A stretch of DNA of 64,000 nucleotides from a virus. The notes below the pieces were generated by a model. That model had not been told where the DNA came from. It did no database searches and saw only the letters and a program-made list of their open reading frames with translations. The DNA lies in the IMG/VR virus record IMGVR_UViG_3300025131_008220, positions 1 to 64,000 of that record, one strand, 5' to 3'. Shown here in pieces: positions 47,545 to 58,100 of this stretch; position 1 is the first letter of the stretch; every line of letters begins with the position of its first letter. The position numbers and the translations under genes are program-made.

Positions 47545-48255
47545 ATGTCTATAGATCAAAAAACGTTTCAAAGAAACGAAGCAGGGCTTTTAGTTAAACC
47601 CCCAATTGACTACGTATTCAACGAAGACGGCTCCGTTGATTGGAGAAAAATGGTCAGGACAAGCTTTTTAGTAGCCAATAAACAAAGGACAAACCAAACC
47701 GATGTATCTCAACTGGAAGACAAAGACCTACTTATTCTGCTGGGAGGCATTAAAGAGCTGGCTCAAATTAGAGGTTTTACCCAAGTGAGCTACAACGTGG
47801 TAGCCGCAAGCCAAGAGTATTTTGCGACTAGCTGCACTATTGAATGGTTACCCAACTACGAAACTAATAACCTCTCTTCGACGTTCTCTGCTTTAGCAGA
47901 CGCACACCAAGATAATACGTATAGCTTTGCCTGCAACTTCCTAGCAGCAACGGCGGAAAACAGAGCTTTTGTTCGGTGTGTAAGGAACTTTCTCAGGATT
48001 AACGTCGTTGGCCAAGAAGAGATGGGAGGAGGCCAGAAACAATCAACCTTCACTCAAAAATCTTCTGCCGCAAAGACAGACTCCAATCCCGCCACCCTAT
48101 TAGAAAAAGTTATGGACACAAAGGGGGTATCTTTTGATATGGTCAAATCTCGTTTGCTGGAAGAAGGCTTTAAGAAAGCAGAGTCGTATGATTCAATTAA
48201 AGACATACCTAAGACTAAAACTTTTGAACTCATAGCTAGACTAAAAAAGATTTAA
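47545..48255 (+). CDS. Candidate recombination/annealing protein, conserved phage type
   Basis: A 236-residue protein. LLILLGGIKELAQIRGFTQV and FACNFLAATAENRAFVRCVRNFLRINVVGQEEMG resemble conserved phage proteins that are often associated with Rad52-like single-strand annealing functions; the linker is Ser/Thr/Gln-rich. The C-terminal part (LLEKVMDTKGVSFDMVKSRLLEEGFKKA) looks like a small helical DNA-binding domain. The call rests on pattern only and could be wrong. It has its own promoter and sits apart from the RecA-like gene. Confidence 0.35.
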   Translation: MSIDQKTFQRNEAGLLVKPPIDYVFNEDGSVDWRKMVRTSFLVANKQRTNQTDVSQLEDKDLLILLGGIKELAQIRGFTQVSYNVVAASQEYFATSCTIEWLPNYETNNLSSTFSALADAHQDNTYSFACNFLAATAENRAFVRCVRNFLRINVVGQEEMGGGQKQSTFTQKSSAAKTDSNPATLLEKVMDTKGVSFDMVKSRLLEEGFKKAESYDSIKDIPKTKTFELIARLKKI

Positions 48256-48309
48256 AAAAGACTTGACAAGTGAATAAGTTTTTGTTAGAATAAGTAAAGC
48301 AAGACGAAT
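48249..48309 (+). repeat. 61-bp promoter module, copy 2 (TTGACA-17-TAGAAT)
   Basis: Near-identical to 35094-35154 on the opposite strand (four mismatches). The -35 is TTGACA at 48263-48268 and the -10 is TAGAAT at 48286-48291. The conserved block continues 18 bases past the -10. It directs transcription rightward into the structured leader and the gene at 48509. Confidence 0.75.
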
Positions 48310-48508
48310 TTCCTCTCTCGACGGAGAGAGGTCGGTGTGACGGAACAATCCCTCCCAAAGGGGTAACGTAGCGACTGCGAGAAGTACAGAGACCAATCGG
48401 TTGAGAAAAATCGCGGGTGAGTCCGAAGTAAGTAGATCTGAAACATTTGTTTTCTGGGTACTGAAAAGGTGCGGGTACACAAATACTCCCGCCACCATTT
48501 ATTTTAAT
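48298..48508 (+). ncRNA. Probable structured leader or small RNA, about 210 nt
   Basis: There is no protein-like frame here. Strong stems are CCTCTCTC-GACG-GAGAGAGG (48311-48330), a CCCTCCC/GGGG hairpin, and GGTGCGGG pairing with CCCGCCACC at 48466-48496. The long gap between promoter and ATG is the exception in a genome where most leaders are under 10 bases, so the RNA is likely functional. It may be a riboswitch-like leader or an independent RNA. The family is not recognised. Confidence 0.5.
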
Positions 48509-48772
48509 ATGGATTATGAAGAGCTGTGCAAAGCATTTAGAGAAGAAGAGAAGATGAAGACAAAACATTTACAAAAGAAGGCCGCGAAGAAAAAGGTCAC
48601 GCGAAAGGTAAAGCATGATAAGATTGTCATGCGGGATCATGTTCGGCGTCAACTGATGAGGGACGTCGAGTATCAAATCAAACACCTTCGGCAAAGAAAC
48701 GCAGCCGATTGCGATGTTGTTGCATTCATCAACAAGAAGTACGCGCAGATACGACAAATAATGTCAGAGTAA
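48509..48772 (+). CDS. Small basic protein with atypical codon use
   Basis: An 87-residue protein, very Lys/Arg-rich at the N-terminus (KTKHLQKKAAKKKVTRKVKH) with a helical C-terminus (RDVEYQIKHLRQRN). Not recognised; nucleic-acid binding is plausible. Arginine is often CGN here, whereas neighbouring genes use mainly AGA, which suggests a different origin. ATG 48509 is chosen; the longer open frame runs through the structured leader. It ends head-to-head with the next gene, and no terminator is visible. Confidence 0.5.
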   Translation: MDYEELCKAFREEEKMKTKHLQKKAAKKKVTRKVKHDKIVMRDHVRRQLMRDVEYQIKHLRQRNAADCDVVAFINKKYAQIRQIMSE

Positions 48773-49132
48773 CTACCACTTACCAATAGGGCAAGACTCC
48801 TCAGCTAAATAAACCTTCAGTGGAACAACACAACCGCACTCAGCGCATCTTTGGTTTTCTTTAATAAACCAAGCGCACCCGTGGCATATAGCGGTCCTTT
48901 TCTCTATTAGGGACATTTCCGCTTTTATCTTCTTTCCGGCCACTAAAGCCTTTGCAGTTTTAGAGAGACTCTTAGCTAAGTTAGCCGCCATCTCCTTCTT
49001 GCTGGGGAGCTTCTTTTTGTCCAGCTTTATAAAATCTTTTTTTAAAGAACCCCTTTTTCTTCCAGAACTATTCGTTTGAGTAGACCCAATTGGTTCGATA
49101 TAAGACCCTCCTGAAAAATTTTTTAAACTCAT
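48773..49132 (-). CDS. Phage zinc-ribbon protein (CxxC...CGC...CPxGKW)
   Basis: A 119-residue protein. The C-terminal third has HGCAWFIKENQRCAECGCVVPLKVYL and CPIGKW, a zinc-ribbon pattern that recurs in phage proteins near structural genes. The first 70 residues are basic and probably flexible. The ATG overlaps the giant gene stop (ATGA). The exact function is unknown. Confidence 0.65.
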   Translation of the reverse strand: MSLKNFSGGSYIEPIGSTQTNSSGRKRGSLKKDFIKLDKKKLPSKKEMAANLAKSLSKTAKALVAGKKIKAEMSLIEKRTAICHGCAWFIKENQRCAECGCVVPLKVYLAEESCPIGKW

Positions 49133-52100
49133 TTTTTTAAATCAAAAACCAGAGGATCGTTGCTAACTTTTAATGTTTTTATTTGTCCCGGGTAGCAGTA
49201 ATGAATACAAGGCCCCATGTATGCCGTCTTTCCGTACCCCTTTATGCCTTTTCTAACGGCATACAGATACTCGTTAGCGCCGTAAACAGCCATAGCCAAG
49301 TCAAACTCAGGCTCAACCTTAAAAGTTCCTTTCGCGGGAACTTGTACAATAGAAGATGACTCCGCATAAGTCTCTTGAGGCCCTATGACATCATCTCCCT
49401 CACTTAAATCAAACAAGTCTTCATAACTATGGGTAACATTGTAGGTGCTTGAAGCTCCACCTTCGCAAAGGCTATGCCTTCCATTTCTTTTATAAACTTC
49501 CCCTATTTTAGTCTCTTCACATGTAGACCTACCCTCTACAAGGGAGCACCTTAGCTTAGATTCCTCTGGTCTATATTTTTCCTTTAAGCCAACAGGCAGA
49601 CTCCTAGTGAAATCTGGAGAAGCAACAACTTCATACTCAGTCCAAACCTTTACTGTTCTTAAAAACGCGGATAAGAAAGGCTTATCTCTGGTCTGACAAC
49701 CAAAAACTATTTGATTGGAGTACCCAGCCCTTATATATTCAGAGCCCCTTATATCAACCAACACGCCACCTTCAACCGGATCAAATTGGGTGCCATCAAC
49801 TGTAGAATTTCCTAAAGAGGAGTCTTTAACAGGAGGGCGTAGAGGCCAAAGCTCGCTGCTTACATCAAATACCTCACTTTTGTAAACAAGCTCTCCCCCG
49901 TAGGCGTAAGCTCTTCTGTTAATTGGGGTAGGCAAAGGGAGACCTTCTGTTTTAATAGGGTGATCGCCATACTCCATGGGAGGATTACAGTAGACACCCA
50001 ATTTCTTAGGTATATTTACATTATTTGGCAATCCAATACTCTTAGGAGTTCTAGGGTCATCCTCATCTTTTTTGAATTTCTTGGCCTCTGGAGTATCTCT
50101 TAACTCTTCGTCTACATCTTCCCATATCGGGCTTCCGAGATCAGCGTCGTAGTCTGTTATATTCTTAAGATCCCCTGAATTACCCCCATCACTTTCGAAC
50201 GCAGAAAAATGAGCCACTTTAACTTCATTGGAGTCGGGATCAAGATAAACTATATAATTTATTCTAGACTTGTTCTCATAAGTTAAATAATCATATTCAT
50301 CATCCCCCATACCCCAGCTGGAATCGGCATCCCCTGCAGAATCGAGATTTGGAAAGGTCAGTCCAGCCATATCTGGATTATTTATATATCTATATTCAAC
50401 CTGACTGAACCTCCTTACCTTTGCATATAAAGGAGCTTCTACTCGTATTTTATGCATAAAGTTAACAGCTCTAGCGTAAGTATTGAAAACCTCTGCAGTA
50501 ATAGCAGCTCCCGGCAATATACCAAAAGACTGAGGCAAGGATGGGTTATCCTCCCTAGAGAAAGAACTTATCCAAGGAGTCGTCTTACTAGCTATTTCGT
50601 TGTTTACGACCCTATACTCTACTATAGATGAGTTATTCGCTAAAGCCCAAGCTTCTCCGGGATCAACGTCCGGATAAACCTCATACTGAATGAACGGCTT
50701 ATCACTTCCGGGCTGATACTTAACCTCTACAGACCTGTTGCTAACAGAAGAAGAGTCCGTCTGGTCCTCCTGAAACAAGCCATCTACATACTCATTCTCT
50801 GTCCCCTTTATTTCCGAAATCTCGTCGGGCATAGATCTTCCATAATTCTGAGAACCCTTTATTTGTTCTATAGAGGAAGTAGCAAAGTTTTTTATTTTTA
50901 TAATCCTGTCGGCCTGAGCCTGTATGTCTCCCCATTCTTTATCATCTTCCGAGGAACCCTTCATAAAATCAACAGAGCCCCTGTTGACACTTTCACTCAA
51001 CTCCTCGTACTCTGTGTAATCAGCTATTTTCTCTGTGTCCTCATAAGTCAACCCGAACTCTTCCTGCTCTTCCTTAGGTAGCGAAGACTCGTTTCCTGTT
51101 ATAGTTGCTTTATACAGCTGCAAACCGGGCACATCGGTAATTGATATCCGGTCAAGACCCCTTTCTTTATTAGGGGAGCCAGCAAGATTAGCTATCTTTA
51201 AGTTATGTATAATGATAGGAGTCACATCAGATCTATACTGCTCTACTTTAACTGTCTTAAGTCCATCAACATCGGCATAGCCAGTACCAGCATTGATTAC
51301 TTCTATAAATTTTAATTTTCCGTTTTCTATTATGGAGCTAGCCTGAGCTTTCCTAAAGTGAGACGGCTTTTTATCTGGTTCTGCTATTGAGATAGTCGGA
51401 GGAGTCCTATAATTATCTCCGGAATCACTTATCATAACCTTAGATATGCCCCCTCGATTAATAGGGTCTTTATAGTTAGCCCTCATATTATGTTCTAAGT
51501 TAAACATATACAGCCTCGAGCAAGGAAGGGTTAAGTCTACGTTCCTATTATGTTTTTTAAAATCAAAGGTTCCGAACTTAACCAAACCACTTTCCGGAAA
51601 AGATACCGACTTCTTGATGTCAGGATTTTCAACCATACTCAAAGAGTGCTGGTATAGATCTATTTCTTCGTTAAGTACACCGTCTCCAGACAAGTCTGAG
51701 TCATATATAATAGACCTCCACTTGAAAGGTAGCCTCATTGGAGATATTTGTTTTTCTTTAGACTGCCATAACTCTTGGCTATCTTTGTCTTTATAGCTTA
51801 TGTCTACGCCAGTTATGACTATCCTATATTTCTTACTGGCGTCTATGCCCTCCCTTTCTATGGAAAATTTGTTCCCTTTATGGCTTAAACCCTCCTCTAC
51901 ACTGCTCCAACTTACCCCATCAGAGCTATTTTCTAAGTCGTAGCGAATGCGAACTGGTTTAGTTCTCTGCTTCTCTTCTAATCCCCCAAAGCCATCTGCA
52001 AAGCCATCCCAAAAATCAGTAATATGAAAATCTAAACTACTGCGCCCCGGAGCGACATTAACATAAGGATATATATATTTACATACCGCAGGCATACCCA

Positions 52101-55100
52101 TATCGAAAAACAAATCTGCAGTAAAATCTTTACTAGAAGATATAGGAGCGACATGTTCATCAAGCCTTGAAAGCCCTGAAGCAGTAAGTTGTTCACCCTT
52201 CTGGGAGTTAGATAGAAGTGAGGCGTGACCTTCTGTGTCGTAAGACTCATAGACTTGTTTAAATTGGTCTCTGAACCCCTTATTTAACATAGGTATTTGA
52301 TAATCAAAGTAAGGGGAGCCAACTAAATCTTCCCCATTGTCCCCATCTGTCTCGGCAGGATAATCAATGATACAATCCGCTTCCTCAACTATACATAGAT
52401 TTTCAAAAACTTTATTTCTCAGAAAGTTTCCGGCTGCCCCCACTGATTTAGATGTTCGGGCCTCTGGCCCAAGCGTTTCTGGTGTATCTTCGGCAACATC
52501 ATAATTTAAAACAACCTTCAGATCCTCATTTGTATTAAAGATCACGCCAGAAGTACTAAGGTTAAGCAGAGGATCATCTTCATTGAATATAACGCTACCA
52601 TTTAAAGTAATAGATTTAATATCACTACTCTTCTTATATATGTATCTGTATCCTTGTTTAGTATTTAACTTTATATTCAATGTTACAGTTTTATCAGAAT
52701 CAGAATTTGTATAGCTAACTCTTTCTATTTGAGTATTAGATCTATATAATAAATTTTTCCAAGAAGAGAATATATTAAAACTTTCACTTGTCCAATGAGA
52801 CGCCGGAATTGCTGTATAATCAGGATCCAACCCTGTTACTGTTCCGTAGCCGAGGCCGCCGTAAGTTTCTCCATGCCAGTGCTTAGCTGCGGTAGAGAGT
52901 TCTAAATTAGCCCTTATCTTATTCCCATCTAAGACATTATTAGTTGCCCAAGAGTCTACCCTCTCGCTGGATATTTCACTAAGCGGTGGCTCTAGATAGA
53001 AAGTCCTAGACCCTATCACAATTGGGGAATTTAATGAGGTTACAGGGCTGTCAGAATCAGGTTGTCCGTAAACGGAGTCATCACCAAGGCAAGATTTTAC
53101 AGATCTATAAGTCCCATCGTCTTCTGTTTCTAGATCAAAATAATTTACCACCTTAAATACTTGACCGGGTAATTCATTATTTGGATCAGCAGATGACACA
53201 GTATCCTCTATATCCGCATCCACCTTATTAAAGGAATCAAGATTTGAGTCTGAGCTAAATATTTTTAATAAAGTTATAGTATTTTTTGTTTCGTTACCGC
53301 TAGTGGCCTGACTAGTAACCCTAGCAAAATAAGGCTTACCGCCAACTATGGAGCCTTTGCTATTTTTAAATACAATTGCGTCTCCATTTGAAATTGCTCC
53401 CCTAATTACAAGCTGGTTACTACTTAAATAGGCGTCGCCTTTATCAGAACTAGTAGCACCTATGGTCCTCCAATTTCTATTTTCACCAGAGAACCTCAAA
53501 ACCCCTCCCGGCCTATATATATCGTGGTAAGATATAGAGCTAACCTCTGTGTCTAAATAATATTTTAACCCAGCAGTCTCGCTCTCATTAGTTAGATACG
53601 AACCTATCTGATAATCTTTCTTTAGATTTTCAAATACAAGCTTCCTCTCCGTAAGCTTTTTAAGCCTAAGCCTGATAGCCTTGTAAGCCTGCTTCCCCTT
53701 GGATGTGTTATAAGAAAGGCCAAGTTGCTCCCTCGTGTCACCACCGTTGATGCCGAAAGGAATAAAAGAATAGCCTTGATGATTTTTTAAACTTTTTCTT
53801 CTGTCTCTTTCTGCTATAGCGAGAGTCTTTGTTATACCTGAGTCATGAGTACCCCCACCTTCTCTCATCGCATATTCCTGACCCTCATTAGTGTTAAAAT
53901 CAAGATTTAAACTGCTTATAGTTCCATCTGCTACAAAAGGCAAAGAGTCTCTGGCTCCTAAAGAGATAGACAACACGACTTTACCTGTATTATTAGTAAA
54001 AGACAGGCTGCTTTTTATTTCGTATTCGTATCCGGGGCTATCTATCTTGTTGTCTTCAAACTTTACCCTAAGCACGTAGTCTTTGTCAGTAGAATTATCT
54101 TTGTTTGTCCACGTGACGTCAGAAAAGCTTTCAGAAAAATCCAAGTCTGGATCTTTTGGTATTTTAAATTCAAAATAATCCTTCTTAAAAGCGCCTTCTA
54201 TATCTTTTAATTTTTTGCCTTGTATTAGTTCATAAGAGGCTCCATTAGCTACTTTGTTACTAATCCTGCCATTTAAGAAATTCTCTTTTTGATAATCTTC
54301 CGACACCTTGGTCCAAGTAGGATCAACGTAATCATCATCTTCAGTCTTGTTAGCTATCTCCTCGTTTAGAGCTTCAGTCTCTTTTTCTACTATATCTTTT
54401 ATAGCCAAATCCGACTCATCAACTCCTTCTGCTTTAAATAAAGAAGCTTTCACTACTGCGAAATAATTATAATGTATTTGATAGTTTTCCTTACCTGCGA
54501 CTCCTATAAATTTTTCTCCGGGCCAGTAGCTTTTGCCATTATACCAAATTACCGGAAAGAATTCCTTAGACACTACATCGGTGTACTTATGTGAGCCGTA
54601 AGCAGTGCCGCCCGGTGCACCCCTTACGGCTGTTGGAGCAAAGTCGTACTTTACAGGAACAGTCTCATCCCCAATCTGATAATATCCATCGAAATCTTCT
54701 AGTATGTAATACTTGCCACTCTCTATACCAGAGACGGTAACTAACCCTGTTCTTTCGTTAAACTCCTTGGAGTAACAGATTCTTTCGTGTCCAGTACTAA
54801 TGGAGTAGCCTATTGTTCTTGCTGGCATATCCCAAGAGATCTTAAGGCCATTTAATATATAATCAGACGAGTCCTTATCGTAGTAAATCTCCTTGCGTTC
54901 GATGCCATAGTCTAATAGACTGGAAGCAGAGTCCTTCTTATCTCCATATAAGACCACGCCAAATTTATAGGGATTGTCGAAATTGCTAATAGACTCGTAG
55001 CCGGAAAGCCCATCACTCTCTATAAACGGCGGGGAAGGCCAGTGAAGATTAGTCCTAAATATGTTGGAAAACTTATATCTAGTCCCAACATAGTTAACAT

Positions 55101-58100
55101 TAAAAGACTCTTTCTTTTTAATAATCCATTCTGCGTTTTGTTCTTCTTCATTAAAATAATTTGGATCTTTTTGTAAATGAGGAATATGAACATCTTTCAA
55201 GCTAATAAACCAATCTCTTCTATTAAACCTTGGACATAGATTATAGTCAAGCTCCTCTGAATTGGTAAACGCAGTTTTTTCTGATGAGTATATTTTATTG
55301 ATTTTTCCGCCAGCTGTAATATTGACGGCTTTACTGGAGGCATTTATTATCTTTAGCCCATCAACAGTTCCCGTATACTCTATGTCTGCTGGCTGAGTTA
55401 TTACGGTTACTTTGTTCTTAGTGCTTATAAAATGTTTTGGCCTAAGCATGTCTATCTGCCGTCCCTCTAGCTCATCTTCAGTTAGATCATCAACCATCAG
55501 AGCTCTCATAGATTTATTAGCAGGCAAAGACCCCACTCCATCGGATTCAAAATCCTCTATTCTTAATTTATTTTCAAATATCCGGCACTGACTATTAGAT
55601 ATGTTACCTATCAGAGTGTTATCTTTTTTAGCCGAGTATATGATATCAAAGGGATCTTTAAATATTACTATTTTGCCGTCATAAAATGGTTTATTTAAAT
55701 AAAAGTTTTTATAAAGAGTCGTCTCTTCAAAGGCTGCATCTCCTCCTTTCGCTACCTCAGTATAGCTTTGTAGTTCTGTTACGGTTGGATCACCTGTTCC
55801 TTCCTGAGCGCACGAGATCATGATCTTGCATTTAGTGGAGCCAGTTAATAGGTCAACTTCGTAATCGTTTTCATCCCCTCCCATGTCTTTGAAATTATTA
55901 TCATTTGAATCTAATTTTCTTAAATTGACAGGGCTCCTGTCTTTATTGTACAGACAAAATTCAGTTCTCTGATCGTGCTTAAAGATATAATCATAATATC
56001 TATTAGATAAAACAACCTTGTCTTTAACAGACTCATCTAATATAAACTCAAACATGTTGCAAACAGGAATCTTTATTTCCATTTTGCTTGATAAAGATGG
56101 ATCAAATTTTACTGGTTTTGAATGAGATATATCTATCCTATCATCATACTTATTATATAGAGCATAATTAGTACTCCATTTTTTGAGCCTAGATAGATCC
56201 GGAGTAAAACCACCTCTTTGAAGCTTTGAGTCAACGCTTGACCAAATGATAAGCGGCACAAAAGTAGTAGTAAAATAAGCATCGTCCGTTACGTTGAATG
56301 CTTTTACGTTTTCAGCGTCAAAAAGAACGACTTTATCCTTGTGAATTGAAGCTGATATCTCCACAGCTCCATCTTTTAAAGTGTGCAGCTTCACGTTTCT
56401 GTTGTCGCTATCTATAATATAATTTTCTGACGAGTCTACTTTAAAATCACAGTAAGCATAAGCAGGTATAGCATAGGTAGATGCCCCTTCTATTGTCTTT
56501 GAGGCATTATAGTTTTTAACATGGAAAGGGGACTTGCTGTTGTTTATTATTTTTATAGAACCAACATCCTTATGTATAGCTAAAGCCCCTGAAACTGAAT
56601 TTTGCTTCGAAGTTATGAAAACCCCAGAGTCAGAGGAGAAAATAGCATTACTTAAAGTAACCACCTCTACACCATCATCGTCACCAGTCACATCACTAAA
56701 GGCACCATCGCTATACTTGATCTTTTTAGCTGCCCCCGCAGCAATAGTAGCATTAGCAAACACAGAGGCCCCCTCAGGACAAGAGAGAACGGATGAATTT
56801 CTAGAAGCATTCACTACCGTAAAATAGATATTATTAAGTTCGAGCATATCCTGCCTAGAAGGTAAAGAGATGTTTTGTTGATCAGCAAAGACATGTTTAA
56901 ACGTTGACCCTTCTGCGACGCCGATATCCAAAGACACAGACTTCTCTTTTAAAAGACGGACATTAGAGCCTATCTTTCCGTTCTCGTCTTTTGTATCATT
57001 TAGCGTTATCTGATACGGGTTATACTCATTAGCTAGCGGCTGCATCTTATTTTCGTCATCAAAGAAAAACCCAAAAGGCCCGGTAAAGCTACCTAATTCG
57101 GAAGTCATAACATCTTGTATGCCAAGACTCAAGACTTTATTTTTATTTAAGTAGTTAGCAGTATCAGTCTGCGATATATATGGCGAGCCAATGCCAAAGT
57201 CGGCATCCCCATCCAAACTTAACAAATAGTAACCCTCTTCCTCCGTCTCCTCAGGAAAGTACGATAAAATTTTAGCAGCTATTGAGTTTTTCTTATCGTC
57301 ACTCAGATTGTTAGAGCCAGCATCTACAGCAACGACAGAAGATATTTTGATGTTTTCATAAACAGTATTTATTATATTTATGTTGCTAACGTTTTCTGCA
57401 CCAAACCCAACAATCTTATAATATTCACTATCAGAAGTCAAATCTATCTCTTCGTTTTTAGATAGCGTATAGGCTTCTTCAACAAGAGACTTTAGGTTTA
57501 TCTCTTCTGCATCTGACGAGGTTATTTTATCATAATAAACATATAAAGATAAAGAGAGCTGCTTTCCGAACACATGATAGTCTATGGAGCTATCTAAAGA
57601 CGTAGAAGAGTGGTTTATGTTAAAGACTGACTGTTCGTCGTCTACAGCAGATATATGCCTAAAGTAATAAGGGTTGTCGTCTGGGTAAACACTAAAGTTA
57701 TCAAGCTCAACAGAATACGCTACCATGGGGTGAAGCTTGCCGTCCCTATAAAGTTCCGACTCTTCGTTAAGGTCACTAACAATTCCCGGATTATATGAAT
57801 TATCGTCTCCTTCCACGGAGATTAACAAAGAAGACGTAGATATATTTGCTATTTGAAAATTAAAATATTCTGAGGCGCTGATTGGCCTAAAGATTTGATT
57901 TTCTCCAGTCCCATTTAAATAATGCCCTGATCCATCCGCCTTATATAAGTAAGGACGCAAGAAATTAGGCTGGCTATCTACAACTATCTTCTTTCCGTTG
58001 TGAGTATCGTAGTCAAGAATTATATCTCCCTCTCGGGATATGCTGTACCTATCTCTCTTACTTTTTGTTTTTTCGTAATTACGATATAACTTTCCGTCGC

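Noticed and set aside
48298-48508. Possible cobalamin riboswitch, which would fit with the B12-dependent reductase
   Set aside because: GAGTCCGAAG and GCGACTG resemble parts of the consensus, but the rest of the B12 box (ACCTGCC) and the core are missing, and the downstream gene is not B12-related.
48236-48568. Several minus-strand frames over the structured leader
   Set aside because: They overlap a strong plus-strand promoter and stems, and their peptides have no protein-like pattern.
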